NCBI RefSeq assembly: GCF_009846885.1
Contig: NZ_WUWM01000011.1
Span: forward strand, 62,001-126,000
Origin: Paenibacillus puerhi
GTDB lineage: Bacteria; Bacillota; Bacilli; Paenibacillales; NBRC-103111
Direction of reading: 5' to 3'
DNA: 64,000 bases
Shown here: positions 15,790-25,268 of the stretch, in pieces
Layout of the letters: every line of letters starts with the position of its first letter
Position numbering within the stretch: the first letter of the stretch is position 1
Made by a program: the position numbers and the translations under genes
The notes under the pieces: model-generated
What the model saw: only the letters and a program-made list of their open reading frames with translations
Databases searched by the model: none
What the model was told of the DNA's origin: nothing

Positions 15790-17528
15790 ACTAGGTTCAG
15801 CTCCTGACAGAATGTTGTGATTTCAGCTGGCAAGAATGGGTTGCCATCGTATTTCAACATGCTTTTGATTTTCTCCGCATACCCTACGTTGAGCTTGATC
15901 AAGGAAGCAAGCTGGGCTGTCGCATTGTTCTCGACAACAACGACTTGTTTCGCCTTCTCCAGGTAAGGCTGGATTTCTTCGACTGGGAACGGGTGAAGCA
16001 AGCGAACCGTGATATGGTTCGTTTGGATGCCCTTCTCTGCCAAACGGCCGCGGGCCTCGTCGATCGTGCCGCCCGTAGAGCCCATGCCAATGATCAGCAG
16101 GTCCGGCGTTTCATGCGGAGCATCGACCTTGATCGGATCCGTAACCTTGATGTTTTTCATCTTGCCCAGACGCTTATCCATCATCTTCTTGCGGTTCACC
16201 GGACTCTCGGATGGTCGTCCATCCTCGGCATGCTCAACACCGGTTACATGGTGAATGCCGAACTTCTGGCCGGGCACGGAGCGCTGGGAGATACCGTCTT
16301 CTGTCAGCTCATACCGCTTGAACATTTGGTTATCGGCCAGTGGCGGCAGTTCGCCCTGCTGCAGCTTGCCGCGTTTTATTTCGATCCGTTTGTAATCGAG
16401 CAGCTCGCTCGTTTGCTTACCCAAGGAAAGCTGCAGGTCCGTCAGAAGAATAACCGGCAGCTGATGCTCCTCCGCCAGGTTAAACGCTTCGATCGTATCG
16501 TAAAAGCATTCTTCGATGGTGGATGGCGACAGCACCACCTTAGGGATCTCACCATGCGTTCCGTAGATCATAGCGAGAACGTCGGATTGCTCCTGCTTCG
16601 TCGGCAGACCTGTAGACGGGCCGCCGCGCTGCGTATCGACGATAACGACAGGCGTTTCGGTCATTCCTGCCAATCCGATCGCTTCCATCATCAGCGACAA
16701 GCCGGGTCCTGCCGATGCAGTCAAGGCGCGCACGCCGCCGTAGTTGGCGCCGATGGCCATCGTACATGCAGCGATCTCGTCCTCGGTTTGGATGACCGTA
16801 CCGCCGAATTTAGGCAGCGTCTTGATCAGATATTCCATAATCTCGGATGCAGGAGTGATCGGATATGCGGGCATAAAACGACAGCCTGCAGCTACCGAGC
16901 CGAGACCGATGGCATCGTTACCGATAATGAAAAGCTTTTGTCTGCCGTCTGCAGGCTCAAGCTGAAACTCAGGCAGCGGACCGCCGGTCAGTTCGAGCAC
17001 GAACTCGGCCGCCTTGCGCACAGCCTCGATGTTTTTCTCGACAACAGCCGGACCCTTGCGTCCAAATTCTTCTTCAACCGCTTTATTAAACACTTCAAGC
17101 GGCAATCCGAGCAAAGCCCAGGATGCGCCCGAAGCAGCCATGTTTTTAAATAGAGAGGTTCCCAATTCCTCAGCGATAGCTGTAATTGGAACCGCAAACA
17201 ATCTGGCATTTACCCCTTCTGGAACAGTCGGGTTTACCTTGGCATCGGCGATGATAACGCCATTATTGCGAAGTTCGTGAGCGTTTACATCAATTGTTTC
17301 TTGGTCAAAAGCCACGAGAATGTCCAAATCGTCGGAAATCGCGCGAATCGGTTTGGTACTGATTCTGATTTTGTTGTTCGTATGTCCACCCTTAATCCGC
17401 GAGGAAAAGTGGCGATATCCGTACAGATAGTACCCCAGTCTGGTCAATGCAGTGGAGAAGATCTTATCCGTACTTTCCACGCCCTCCCCCTGTTGTCCTC
17501 CGACTTTCCAAGATAATTGGCTAATCAC
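15777..17528 (-). CDS. korA: 2-oxoacid:ferredoxin oxidoreductase, alpha subunit (gamma-alpha fusion)
   Basis: A 583-residue fusion of the gamma domain (residues 1-190, with WKVGGQQGEGV and GGHTNNKIRIS) and the alpha domain (from about residue 200, with PAYPITPASEIMEYL and GPGLSLM). With KorB it forms the full enzyme. The start is GTG at 17528, preceded by AAGGAG at 9 bases. A strong sigma-A site lies about 100 bases upstream. Neither domain shows a break. Confidence 0.95.
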   Translation of the reverse strand: MISQLSWKVGGQQGEGVESTDKIFSTALTRLGYYLYGYRHFSSRIKGGHTNNKIRISTKPIRAISDDLDILVAFDQETIDVNAHELRNNGVIIADAKVNPTVPEGVNARLFAVPITAIAEELGTSLFKNMAASGASWALLGLPLEVFNKAVEEEFGRKGPAVVEKNIEAVRKAAEFVLELTGGPLPEFQLEPADGRQKLFIIGNDAIGLGSVAAGCRFMPAYPITPASEIMEYLIKTLPKFGGTVIQTEDEIAACTMAIGANYGGVRALTASAGPGLSLMMEAIGLAGMTETPVVIVDTQRGGPSTGLPTKQEQSDVLAMIYGTHGEIPKVVLSPSTIEECFYDTIEAFNLAEEHQLPVILLTDLQLSLGKQTSELLDYKRIEIKRGKLQQGELPPLADNQMFKRYELTEDGISQRSVPGQKFGIHHVTGVEHAEDGRPSESPVNRKKMMDKRLGKMKNIKVTDPIKVDAPHETPDLLIIGMGSTGGTIDEARGRLAEKGIQTNHITVRLLHPFPVEEIQPYLEKAKQVVVVENNATAQLASLIKLNVGYAEKIKSMLKYDGNPFLPAEITTFCQELNLVWQR

Positions 17529-17625
17529 CGTTGTCCACTCCTTTTAATTTCGCTGCCGTAGCAGCTGCACCTGCATGATCGTCCGAAAGACGACAGTACT
17601 AAGCATCTTTCAGTTGTCACACCAA

Positions 17626-17654
17626 ATTCTATGACTTTAGAAGGTAAATTGCAA
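17626..17654 (-). promoter_or_regulatory. Sigma-A type promoter of korAB
   Basis: On the minus strand, TTGCAA and TAGAAT are separated by exactly 17 bases, about 98 bases before the korA start. The rest of the 224-base gap between korA and the dipeptidase holds nothing else that I can name. Confidence 0.7.
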
Positions 17655-17752
17655 GGGTTTTCGTCAAAAATCAAGGATAGTTATTTTAGATCATATCCAT
17701 ATCGAAACGAGAATAGTTTAGACGTCTTGTATCTACAAAACAGATGTTAGGT

Positions 17753-18697
17753 TTAGCGGGCCGGAAGCTGCTCGGCGAGAAAGGAATACCAGTTGCCGTA
17801 CAGGATTCCCTCAGCAACATCATCTGGATATCTCTTGTACAGCTCAAAAGCCAGCCGGTCAAATTGGCCGGCATGCTCCAGCTGCGGAATCCAGCGGTCA
17901 ATGCCGTCAAAGTCGGATCCGAGCGCAAGGCTCCCGGCCCCGCCTAGCGAGAGAATATGATCAATATGCTTGATAATTCCGTCTATGGCAGCCCCTTGAT
18001 GAGAGACGAACCACGGGACAAAGGTAATGCCTATACGCCCTCCTGCACGAATCAGCTCCCGGATTTGGTCATCGTCCAGATTGCGGGGATGGCTGCAGAC
18101 CGCTTTGGCATTGGAATGGGTCGCGACGAATGGCTTGCGCGAGCATTCCGCCATATCCCAAAATGCCCGCACGGACAAGTGAGAGGCATCCAGCAGCATA
18201 CCCAATTCATTGCATGCTTTGATGAATGCTTTTCCTTGCAGCGTGAAGCCCGCCTGCCGCGGTTCAAGAATACCGTCCGCCGCCCAGTTGGCATAGTTCC
18301 AGGTCGTGCCGATCATTCGGACTCCAAGGTCGTAGAGCGTCTGCAGATGCAGCAGATTCCCGTGCAGGGCGTCGGCGCCCTCCAGGGTTAGCAGGGCTCC
18401 CCGCTCGGTTCCGCTCCTCATCACGGCCTCTAAGTCGTTCCGGGTTCTAATCGCGCGAATGCGCCCGTCGGACACGATTTTCCGATGAAACAAGGCCGCA
18501 TACTCCAAGTAATGATCCAATCGGGGGTTCTTTATACGCTCGGATAAGTAAATCGCAAAAAATTGAACCTTGATATTCGAACGGCACATCCGGGGATAGG
18601 TGACATCCAGTCCGCTCAAGTCCGACGCGAAGAAATCAAGCGAAGGATTCTCGATCATTTTGAACAACGCATCGCAGTGTCCATCTATGATGATCAT
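17753..18697 (-). CDS. Membrane dipeptidase family (M19) peptidase
   Basis: A zinc dipeptidase of the renal dipeptidase family, 314 residues. The motifs are DGHCDAL at residue 6, TLEGADAL with the bridging Glu, DASHLS, THSNAKAV and GSDFDGID. No signal peptide is present, so the enzyme is cytoplasmic despite the family name. The ATG at 18697 follows GGAGG at 10 bases; a TTG two codons earlier is less well placed. It lies between spoVS and korA on the same strand, a placement seen in other Bacilli. Substrates are probably dipeptides, possibly with D-residues. Confidence 0.92.
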   Translation of the reverse strand: MIIIDGHCDALFKMIENPSLDFFASDLSGLDVTYPRMCRSNIKVQFFAIYLSERIKNPRLDHYLEYAALFHRKIVSDGRIRAIRTRNDLEAVMRSGTERGALLTLEGADALHGNLLHLQTLYDLGVRMIGTTWNYANWAADGILEPRQAGFTLQGKAFIKACNELGMLLDASHLSVRAFWDMAECSRKPFVATHSNAKAVCSHPRNLDDDQIRELIRAGGRIGITFVPWFVSHQGAAIDGIIKHIDHILSLGGAGSLALGSDFDGIDRWIPQLEHAGQFDRLAFELYKRYPDDVAEGILYGNWYSFLAEQLPAR

Positions 18698-18740
18698 GAG
18701 CAATCAGCCTCCAGCGAAGGTTATGGTCATGCGTGCAGAC

Positions 18741-18774
18741 AAAAACACCTGTCTATTTCGTAAACAGGTGTTTG
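18741..18774 (-). terminator. Rho-independent terminator after spoVS
   Basis: Stem AAACACCTGTTTA / AGACAGGTGTTTTT on the minus strand, loop about 6 bases, ending in a T run. Both flanks have A/T runs. Confidence 0.9.
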
Positions 18775-18824
18775 CGATTCGAAGGCTTGAACCTGGCTCT
18801 ATTCAACCTACATCCTATAGGAAA

Positions 18825-19085
18825 CTACCTTGGCTCTACGATCAGTTTAATGGCCGTTCGGTCTTCGCCATCGATCACGATATCGGTAAACGCTGGTATA
18901 CAGATCAAATCAACCCCGCTGGGAGCCACAAATCCTCGGGCAATCGCTACGGCTTTAATAGCTTGATTGAGCGCCCCTGCTCCGATAGCTTGGAGCTCGG
19001 CCGCGCCGCGTTCGCGCAATACACCCGCAAGCGCGCCTGCTACGGAATTTGGGTTGGATTTTGCTGAAACTTTTAATACTTCCAT
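18825..19085 (-). CDS. spoVS: Stage V sporulation protein S
   Basis: An 86-residue protein identical in length to Bacillus SpoVS and of the Alba-like fold. It begins MEVLKVSAKSNPNSVAGALAG and has the long conserved GAGALNQAIKAVAIARGF. It affects septation and progress through sporulation; its biochemical role is unclear. A GGAGG site lies at 8 bases. A sigma-H-like promoter precedes it and a terminator follows, so it is probably monocistronic. Confidence 0.98.
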   Translation of the reverse strand: MEVLKVSAKSNPNSVAGALAGVLRERGAAELQAIGAGALNQAIKAVAIARGFVAPSGVDLICIPAFTDIVIDGEDRTAIKLIVEPR

Positions 19086-19129
19086 GAAAAGTACCTCCTC
19101 GGGAATGATGATAGCTTCCAGTATCCATC

Positions 19130-19160
19130 ATATTCTAGGAATTTGCCGTTAATTCCTTCT
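19130..19160 (-). promoter_or_regulatory. Sigma-H-like promoter of spoVS
   Basis: On the minus strand, GAAGGAATT is followed after 12 bases by CTAGAATAT. This fits the sigma-H consensus (RnAGGAwWW, N11-12, RnnGAAT) with one mismatch. The -10 lies about 50 bases before the spoVS start. B. subtilis spoVS is known to depend on sigma-H. Confidence 0.75.
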
Positions 19161-19214
19161 ACCCGAAGTTGGAGTTTTCGAAAAATTGAGAATGTTCTGT
19201 TAATTTCTCAAGTT

Positions 19215-20015
19215 TTATTCGAACAGCAGATCATCCTCCGTCATCCTAACCAGCTGCAGCTTCTGCCCGAGTCCAGTCGTTGGGTCCAGATCGATGCAGA
19301 CCGCATGAAAGTGCCAGGTTCCTTCATCCACTACAAATCTCGCCGGGAGCGAGGTTCTAAACTTGTACATGACGCCCTCGCGTTCCATCCCCAGAATTCC
19401 ATCGCGGGGACCCACCATGCCGACATCGGTCAAATAGGCTGTTCCCTGCGGCAGGATACGCTCGTCATGAGTCTGTACATGGGTGTGCGTTCCTACGACA
19501 GCCGACACGCGGCCATCCAAATGCCAGCCCATTGCCAGCTTCTCGCTGGTCGCTTCCGCATGAAAATCTACAAAGACATAGGGCGTTCTCTTACGAGCAG
19601 CCGCTACCAGTTCATCCGCCTTCGCAAACGGACAATCCAGGGGAGGCAGGAAAGTGCGTCCCTGCAAATTGATGATCGCTAGCTCCTTGTCTCTTGCTTT
19701 TATAAAGGTCATTCCCCTCCCCGGCGTTCCCGCCGGGAAATTAGCCGGCCGTACCAGGCGAGGCTCATCCTCGATAAACTCGAAGATGTCCTTCTGGTCC
19801 CACGTATGATTGCCCATCGTGATCGCTTGCACGCCCATCTCGAAAAATTCACGCGTGATCGAAGCGGTAATCCCGCGTCCTGCCGCGGCATTCTCGCCAT
19901 TCACCACAATCCACTGCGGATTGTATTTGGACCTGAGCTTGGGCAGGCAGGTCTTCAGCGCTTTGCGCCCCACGGAACCGACAATATCTCCTATAAACAA
20001 CAGTCTAATCTTCAA
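19215..20015 (-). CDS. ymdB: YmdB family metallophosphoesterase (2',3'-cyclic nucleotide phosphodiesterase)
   Basis: A 266-residue metallophosphoesterase; B. subtilis YmdB is nearly the same length, cleaves 2',3'-cyclic nucleotides and affects biofilm and motility choice. Motifs: RLLFIGDIVGS at the start, NGENAAAGRGIT, GNHTWDQ, DFHAEATSEK and GTHTHVQTHDE, all metal-site positions. A TTG at 20015 with GGGAGG directly upstream fits the family start best; an ATG at 20039 lies in the spacer just after the rny terminator and lacks a site. It follows rny, as in Bacillus. Confidence 0.92.
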   Translation of the reverse strand: MKIRLLFIGDIVGSVGRKALKTCLPKLRSKYNPQWIVVNGENAAAGRGITASITREFFEMGVQAITMGNHTWDQKDIFEFIEDEPRLVRPANFPAGTPGRGMTFIKARDKELAIINLQGRTFLPPLDCPFAKADELVAAARKRTPYVFVDFHAEATSEKLAMGWHLDGRVSAVVGTHTHVQTHDERILPQGTAYLTDVGMVGPRDGILGMEREGVMYKFRTSLPARFVVDEGTWHFHAVCIDLDPTTGLGQKLQLVRMTEDDLLFE

Positions 20016-20050
20016 AACCTCCCAGTTTGTACTCGGCATGCAAGGAAAAA

Positions 20051-20073
20051 GAAGTGGCTGGATCAGCCACTTC
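20051..20073 (-). terminator. Rho-independent terminator between rny and ymdB
   Basis: A perfect 10-bp stem (GAAGTGGCTG / CAGCCACTTC) with a 3-base loop, followed on the minus strand by TTTTTCC. It lies 20 bases after the rny stop, so ymdB is partly uncoupled from rny. Confidence 0.88.
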
Positions 20074-20092
20074 TTTCTCCTGAATAGCAACG

Positions 20093-21643
20093 TTATTTGG
20101 CATATTCCACCGCGCGGGTTTCGCGGATGACGGTAACCTTGATGTGCCCTGGATAATCGAGCTCGTTCTCGATTTTCTTCGTAATGTCACGCGCCAATCG
20201 GAATGCTTCGGTATCGTCGACCTTCTCCGGCTGTACCATCACGCGAACCTCGCGTCCAGCCTGGATGGCGAATGACTTCTCGACACCCTCGAACGATTCG
20301 GAGATTTCCTCCAGTTTTTCCAAGCGCTTGATGTAAGTCTCCAGTGTTTCTCTGCGAGCTCCCGGCCTTGCTGCAGACAAGGCATCTGCCGCGCCCACCA
20401 GCATGGCGATGACCGAGGTCGCTTCCGTATCGCCATGATGCGAAGCGATACTGTTGATGACGACCGGATGTTCCTTGTATTTCTTGGCGATTTCCACGCC
20501 GATCTCCACGTGTGACCCTTCCACCTCATGGTCGAGCGCCTTGCCGATGTCGTGAAGAAGTCCGGCACGCTTCGCCAATGTCACGTCTTCTCCGAGCTCT
20601 CCCGCCATCAACCCGGCCAGATAAGCAACCTCCATGGAATGCTTCAGTACGTTTTGACCATAGCTTGTCCGGAACTTCAAGCGGCCCAGAATTTTGATAA
20701 GATCCGGGTGAAGCCCGTGAACGCCGGTTTCGAATGTAGCTTGTTCGCCGTACTCGCGTATCCGCTCGTCCACTTCCTTGCGGGATTTCTCCACCATCTC
20801 CTCGATACGCGCAGGGTGGATACGTCCGTCTGCCACCAGCTTCTCCAGTGACGTACGTGCAATCTCGCGGCGAATCGGATCAAAGCCCGACAAAATAACG
20901 GCTTCAGGCGTATCATCAATGATCAGGTCGATACCGGTCAGTGTTTCCAACGCCCGGATGTTGCGACCTTCTCTACCGATGATGCGGCCCTTCATCTCCT
21001 CGTTAGGCAAAGATACGACAGATACCGTCGTCTCTGCGACATGATCGGCAGCACAACGCTGAATAGCCAGCGTGATAATATCTCTTGCCTTCTTGTCGCC
21101 TTCTTCCTTCGCTTGCTGCTCGATTTCTTTAATTAATTGTGCCGTTTCATGGCGAACTTCCTGCTCGACATTGCTCAGGATGATCTGCTTGGCCTCATCC
21201 GTCGTTAATGCCGATATTCGCTCCAACTCAGAAACTTGGTCACGGTAAATCTGATCGATTTGCGATTGGGTCTCTTCGATTCGTTTCTCTTTGTTGGCGA
21301 CTTGCTCTTCTTTTCGCTCTAGGGATTCTAATTTCTTATCCAGCGACTCCTCTTTTTGCAACAATCGTCTTTCTTGTCGTTGAGTTTCATTCCGACGGTC
21401 ACGAATGTCTTTTTCAGCTTCGGTTCGCAGCTTATGAATTTCGTCTTTGGCTTCGAGAACCGTTTCTTTTTTCAGTGCCTCCGCTTCTTTGCGGGCGCTT
21501 TCCACGATTTGCAGGGCGGCTTGTTCGGCACTGGAAATTTTCGCTTCTGCAAGGGACTTGCGGATAAAATAACCGATCCCGAAGCATAGTGCACCAACAA
21601 CGAGAACGACCAGGATCCAGATGACTGTGGCTAACGTAGGCAT
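20093..21643 (-). CDS. rny: Ribonuclease Y
   Basis: A membrane-anchored endoribonuclease of 516 residues that begins mRNA decay. An N-terminal membrane segment (residues 5-26) is followed by a long charged coiled coil (about 30-200), a KH domain with [12 protein letters not shown] near residue 220, and an HD domain with [12 protein letters not shown] near residue 365 for metal binding. GGAGGTGA precedes the ATG by 5 bases. It works with the RicA complex, whose ricA gene is at 11707-12150. Confidence 0.98.
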   Translation of the reverse strand: MPTLATVIWILVVLVVGALCFGIGYFIRKSLAEAKISSAEQAALQIVESARKEAEALKKETVLEAKDEIHKLRTEAEKDIRDRRNETQRQERRLLQKEESLDKKLESLERKEEQVANKEKRIEETQSQIDQIYRDQVSELERISALTTDEAKQIILSNVEQEVRHETAQLIKEIEQQAKEEGDKKARDIITLAIQRCAADHVAETTVSVVSLPNEEMKGRIIGREGRNIRALETLTGIDLIIDDTPEAVILSGFDPIRREIARTSLEKLVADGRIHPARIEEMVEKSRKEVDERIREYGEQATFETGVHGLHPDLIKILGRLKFRTSYGQNVLKHSMEVAYLAGLMAGELGEDVTLAKRAGLLHDIGKALDHEVEGSHVEIGVEIAKKYKEHPVVINSIASHHGDTEATSVIAMLVGAADALSAARPGARRETLETYIKRLEKLEEISESFEGVEKSFAIQAGREVRVMVQPEKVDDTEAFRLARDITKKIENELDYPGHIKVTVIRETRAVEYAK

Positions 21644-21808
21644 CAGTTCACCTCCCTCGTTGTTTCTCCAAGGGGTAAGCTTGGGATATTCAGGTTTTTA
21701 ATCCATTCAGCTTGCTCTAGTAAAGTAAAAATTGGCGATTTTACTTTGCGAATCGTCGCTCTGGGCTGACAGAGGACGACCCCGTGTATCAAGAATGTAC
21801 AACAACAT

Positions 21809-21836
21809 TTTATAGGTTGTGAAGAAAGCTTGTCAA
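21809..21836 (-). promoter_or_regulatory. Sigma-A type promoter of rny
   Basis: On the minus strand, a consensus TTGACA and a TATAAA are 16 bases apart. This leaves a leader of about 160 bases before rny in which I see no clear hairpin. The 252-base gap holds nothing else recognisable. Confidence 0.7.
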
Positions 21837-21895
21837 GCCGTTAACGGCAAGCCTCTGATAATAGGCCAAATAACGGAGGTTACTCGCCTTTCATT

Positions 21896-22600
21896 TCAGT
21901 CGAAATCATTCTCTTCCGAAGACTCGTGCCAGTCCTCATTCCCCTTTGAATGCGGCATACGTGCCATCACTCTGCTTACCACACTTCCGGAATAACCGCG
22001 CCGCTGTAAAAAGCCGGCCAGTTTACGGCGAGCTTTCAGCGGGTCCTCTTCCCAGGACTTCCGGTACCGTTTACTAGCCAGCTGATAGGCCGCTTCCGTT
22101 TCGTCATCCTCGTTCACCTGCTCCAGGGCAGCGGATATATGCTCCTTAGGTATCCCCTTCTGCTGCAGCTCCTGCTTGATCCAATGACGGCCCTTCTTCT
22201 GCGATTCCGACCGCTGCTTAGTCAGCATTTCGGCGAACAGAGCATCATCGAGATAGCCTTCCGTTCTTAAGCGCGTTGTCACATGCCCGATGACCTCGGG
22301 CTCGAATTCCTTCTGCTTGAGTCTCTCACGTATCTCATACTCGGATCGCAGGCGGCTCGACAGCAAGCGGATCGCGCTTAGGTAGGCTCTATGCCGCTCT
22401 TCCTCAGTCAAAATGCGACCGTACTCCTCAGGCTCTATCATGGTCCCTTTGAGCAGGCGGTACTTCACCATCAGATCTTCGTGCACCGAGAAGGCGAATA
22501 CGTCATCCAGGTAGACGTTATACCGCTGCTTGGCCCGCGCTTGCCGCTCTACCTTCGTAATGACGCCTCCCAAGGGCGCCTGTACGGTCTCATCCGTCAT
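21896..22600 (-). CDS. recX: Regulatory protein RecX
   Basis: A 234-residue RecX, which binds RecA filaments and modulates recombination. The three-helix repeats are visible: RLRSEYEIRERLKQKEFEP, the GYLDDALFAEML segment, and FLQRRGYSGSVVSRVM near the end. The N-terminus includes a short extension with ITKVERQARAKQRYNVYLD. It lies 67 bases downstream of recA beyond a hairpin, a common arrangement in which a little read-through gives low RecX. Confidence 0.95.
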   Translation of the reverse strand: MTDETVQAPLGGVITKVERQARAKQRYNVYLDDVFAFSVHEDLMVKYRLLKGTMIEPEEYGRILTEEERHRAYLSAIRLLSSRLRSEYEIRERLKQKEFEPEVIGHVTTRLRTEGYLDDALFAEMLTKQRSESQKKGRHWIKQELQQKGIPKEHISAALEQVNEDDETEAAYQLASKRYRKSWEEDPLKARRKLAGFLQRRGYSGSVVSRVMARMPHSKGNEDWHESSEENDFD

Positions 22601-22628
22601 CTTATTCCCCTCCGCACTGAAAGGCGAA

Positions 22629-22659
22629 AGAGCACCCTTTCCGGAAGAAAAGGTGCTCT
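22629..22659 (-). terminator. Hairpin terminator or attenuator between recA and recX
   Basis: Arms AGAGCACC and GGTGCTCT on the minus strand followed by TTTCGCCTTT. The T tract is interrupted, so partial read-through into recX is plausible. Confidence 0.65.
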
Positions 22660-22666
22660 GTGCCTG

Positions 22667-23725
22667 TTATTCCAATACCGCCAATTCTTCTTCGTCTTCC
22701 AGCTCGTCATCCGTATTGGGACCCGTGACTGCAATCAAGTTGCTATTCTCACGAATTTTTTTCTCAATAATGTCCGCAACATGAACATTTTCCTTAAGGA
22801 ACTGCTTCGCATTTTCCCGTCCCTGGCCCAGACGGTCATTGTTATACGAGTACCATGCTCCGCTCTTCTGGATAATGTCCATTTCCGTCGCGATATCGAC
22901 GAGGCTGCCCTCGCGCGAGATCCCTTCGCCGTACATGATATCGATCTCGGCTTGCTTGAACGGTGGAGCTACCTTATTCTTGACAACCTTAATCCGCGTA
23001 CGGTTACCAACCATGTCATTCCCCTGCTTGATCGTCTCGATGCGTCTGACATCCAGGCGTACGGAGGAGTAGAATTTCAAGGCGCGTCCACCCGGAGTTG
23101 TCTCAGGGTTGCCGAACATAACCCCGACCTTCTCGCGAAGCTGGTTGATGAAGATAGCGATAGTTTTCGACTTGTTGATCGCGCCGGAAAGCTTCCGAAG
23201 CGCCTGGGACATCAATCGCGCCTGCAGACCAACGTGAGAGTCGCCCATCTCGCCTTCAATCTCGGCTTTCGGCACGAGTGCCGCTACGGAGTCGATAACG
23301 ATAATATCGACAGCGCCGCTTCGTACAAGAGCTTCGGCAATCTCAAGCGCCTGCTCCCCGGTATCCGGCTGCGAAAGCAGGAGTTCATCAATATTGATGC
23401 CCAGCTTGCTTGCATACAGCGGATCGAGCGCATGCTCCGCATCGATGAAAGCAGCCGTACCGCCCGCCTTCTGCACCTCGGCGATAGCATGCAGCGCTAC
23501 CGTCGTCTTACCGGAGGATTCCGGACCATATACTTCGATAATTCTTCCCCGCGGAAACCCGCCAATACCAAGAGCGATATCCAGCGCCAAGGAACCGCTC
23601 GGGATCGTTTCTACTTGCATGTGGGTGGATTCACCCAACTTCATGATCGAACCTTTGCCAAATTGCTTCTCGATTTGACGAAGGGCATTTTCCAAAGCTG
23701 CTTTACGGTCCGTCAAGAGACTCAC
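22667..23725 (-). CDS. recA: Recombinase RecA
   Basis: The 352-residue recombinase that pairs homologous DNA and triggers LexA self-cleavage. Walker A is GPESSGKTT near residue 65, Walker B is [11 protein letters not shown], and loop L2 shows [20 protein letters not shown]. The C-terminus is acidic ([11 protein letters not shown]), as usual. A LexA box and a sigma-A promoter lie upstream. Confidence 0.99.
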   Translation of the reverse strand: MSLLTDRKAALENALRQIEKQFGKGSIMKLGESTHMQVETIPSGSLALDIALGIGGFPRGRIIEVYGPESSGKTTVALHAIAEVQKAGGTAAFIDAEHALDPLYASKLGINIDELLLSQPDTGEQALEIAEALVRSGAVDIIVIDSVAALVPKAEIEGEMGDSHVGLQARLMSQALRKLSGAINKSKTIAIFINQLREKVGVMFGNPETTPGGRALKFYSSVRLDVRRIETIKQGNDMVGNRTRIKVVKNKVAPPFKQAEIDIMYGEGISREGSLVDIATEMDIIQKSGAWYSYNNDRLGQGRENAKQFLKENVHVADIIEKKIRENSNLIAVTGPNTDDELEDEEELAVLE

Positions 23726-23756
23726 TTCCTCTTCTTCTGAATTCTATGATATTACC

Positions 23757-23785
23757 ATCATAACGGTTTTTAAAAGGTTTGCCAA
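23757..23785 (-). promoter_or_regulatory. Sigma-A type promoter of recA
   Basis: TTGGCA and TATGAT are separated by 17 bases on the minus strand, about 30 bases before the recA start. Confidence 0.78.
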
Positions 23786-23794
23786 GCTATTTTT

Positions 23795-23808
23795 CGAACA
23801 TACATTCG
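23795..23808. promoter_or_regulatory. LexA (DinR) box upstream of recA
   Basis: CGAACATACATTCG matches the Gram-positive SOS box CGAACRNRYGTTYG with one mismatch. It lies 9 bases upstream of the -35 hexamer. Confidence 0.78.
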
Positions 23809-23823
23809 CATCTAAATCCAAAT

Positions 23824-23855
23824 AAAAACCGTAACAAGGGTTGAAGTTGTTACGG
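23824..23855 (-). terminator. Rho-independent terminator after cinA
   Basis: Perfect 9-bp arms CCGTAACAA / TTGTTACGG, loop 9 bases, followed by TTTTTATTT on the minus strand. It separates cinA from recA. Confidence 0.92.
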
Positions 23856-23945
23856 TGCTTCCGCATAAGACTATTATACTTTATTTTCTAATCCGCAGCA
23901 ACTATGAATTACGCGCATATAGACTTGCGGCTTCCGTTGCCTATC

Positions 23946-25193
23946 CTAAGACTTCAGGCGAACCCATAGATGGTATAGGGCGCTTTTGGAAGCCCTCAGC
24001 TTGACCGTAGACCGATTGCCCGCAATCTGAAGCTCCACGGCTTCGGTCTGCCGCCCGCGGACCGCTATGCCGACATAGACAAGTCCTACAGGCTTCCCCT
24101 CCGCCTCGCCGGGACCTGCGACGCCGGTCACCGACAAGCCGCAGTCCGCGCCGCACAGCTCCATCACGCGCTCCGCCATCGCTATGGCCGTCTCCGTGCT
24201 TACGGCGCCGGGTGCGCCCTCGCCTTCGAGCAGCTCGGCCGGCACTCCGAGCACATCCCTTTTCACTTCGTTGGTATAGCTGATGATGCCGCCCACGAAA
24301 GCTCCCTGACCGCCGGGAACCGAGGTCAGCAGATCGCTGAGCTGTCCTCCGGTGCAGCTCTCGGCCACCGCCAGGGTGCGTCCCTCGTCGCCCAGCTTGC
24401 GTACGATGAATTCCTCGAGCGTCAAGTCGTCGGAAGCGTAGATATACTCGCCGAGCCTGCTTCGGATTTCTTCTTCGAGCGGCTTTAGCCTCACAGCAGC
24501 CTCATCGGCGCTGGCCGCACGCGTCGTCAGCCGGATCGCGACCTCGCCCTCCTTCGCGTATGGCGCGATAGTCGGGTCGGTCTGAGCATCGATCAGGTCG
24601 ATAAGCCGATGCTCGAGCAGCGATTCGCCGATGCCCGCAAACTTCAGGATGATCGAATGCAGCGGCTGCAAGCCTTGGAAGCGCGACTGCAGCCATAGCA
24701 TAGCCTCGTGCTCGAACATGGGCTTCATCTCGCGAGGCGGCCCGGGCAGCACGATATAATGAGTGCCGTCCTGCGTCAGCGCGTTGCCTACGGCAAGTCC
24801 CGTCTCGTTAGCCAGCGGCTCGCTTCCCTCCAGCATCAGAGCCTGCCTTGCATTGCTCTCCACCATAAGCGCTCCCCGGCGGGCGAACAGCTCGGTTATT
24901 TTGTCCATCGAAGGCTGGTGGATGACAAGCGGCCGACCTAGAACCTCACCGAGCACATCCTTGGTCAGATCGTCCTGCGTCGGCCCCAGCCCTCCCGTGC
25001 AAATAATCAGATCGGCGCGGCTCTTGGCTATCTCCAGCGCCTCCTTGATCCGTCCGACGTTGTCTCCGACTACCGTGTGAAAGTAAACGCCAATCCCGAT
25101 GTCGGCAAGCCCTTTGGATAAGTACTGCGCATTCGTATTCGCTATCTGGCCCATCAGCAGCTCTGTACCGACGGCGATTATCTCCGCTTTCAT
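23946..25193 (-). CDS. cinA: CinA family protein (nicotinamide-nucleotide amidase / ADP-ribose pyrophosphatase)
   Basis: A 415-residue two-domain protein. The N-terminal MoCF-like domain begins MKAEIIAVGTELLMGQ and has GGLGPTQDDLT; the C-terminal amidase domain has AESCTGGQLSDLLTSVPG and GVAGPGEAEGKPVG. Known members deamidate NMN in pyridine nucleotide salvage, and cinA is competence-linked in some Firmicutes. The ATG at 25193 follows GGAAGGTGA; the longer frame from 25232 is not needed. It sits between pgsA and recA, the conserved order. Confidence 0.95.
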   Translation of the reverse strand: MKAEIIAVGTELLMGQIANTNAQYLSKGLADIGIGVYFHTVVGDNVGRIKEALEIAKSRADLIICTGGLGPTQDDLTKDVLGEVLGRPLVIHQPSMDKITELFARRGALMVESNARQALMLEGSEPLANETGLAVGNALTQDGTHYIVLPGPPREMKPMFEHEAMLWLQSRFQGLQPLHSIILKFAGIGESLLEHRLIDLIDAQTDPTIAPYAKEGEVAIRLTTRAASADEAAVRLKPLEEEIRSRLGEYIYASDDLTLEEFIVRKLGDEGRTLAVAESCTGGQLSDLLTSVPGGQGAFVGGIISYTNEVKRDVLGVPAELLEGEGAPGAVSTETAIAMAERVMELCGADCGLSVTGVAGPGEAEGKPVGLVYVGIAVRGRQTEAVELQIAGNRSTVKLRASKSALYHLWVRLKS

Positions 25194-25268
25194 CCGGATC
25201 ACCTTCCGATTATGCAGTTTAGGACGCGGCAAACAAGAACAGGAAGGTTGCCCTACTGCTTCCGGTCG

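Noticed and set aside
15945-17153. 402-codon plus-strand frame
   Set aside because: It lies opposite korA and has no family features.
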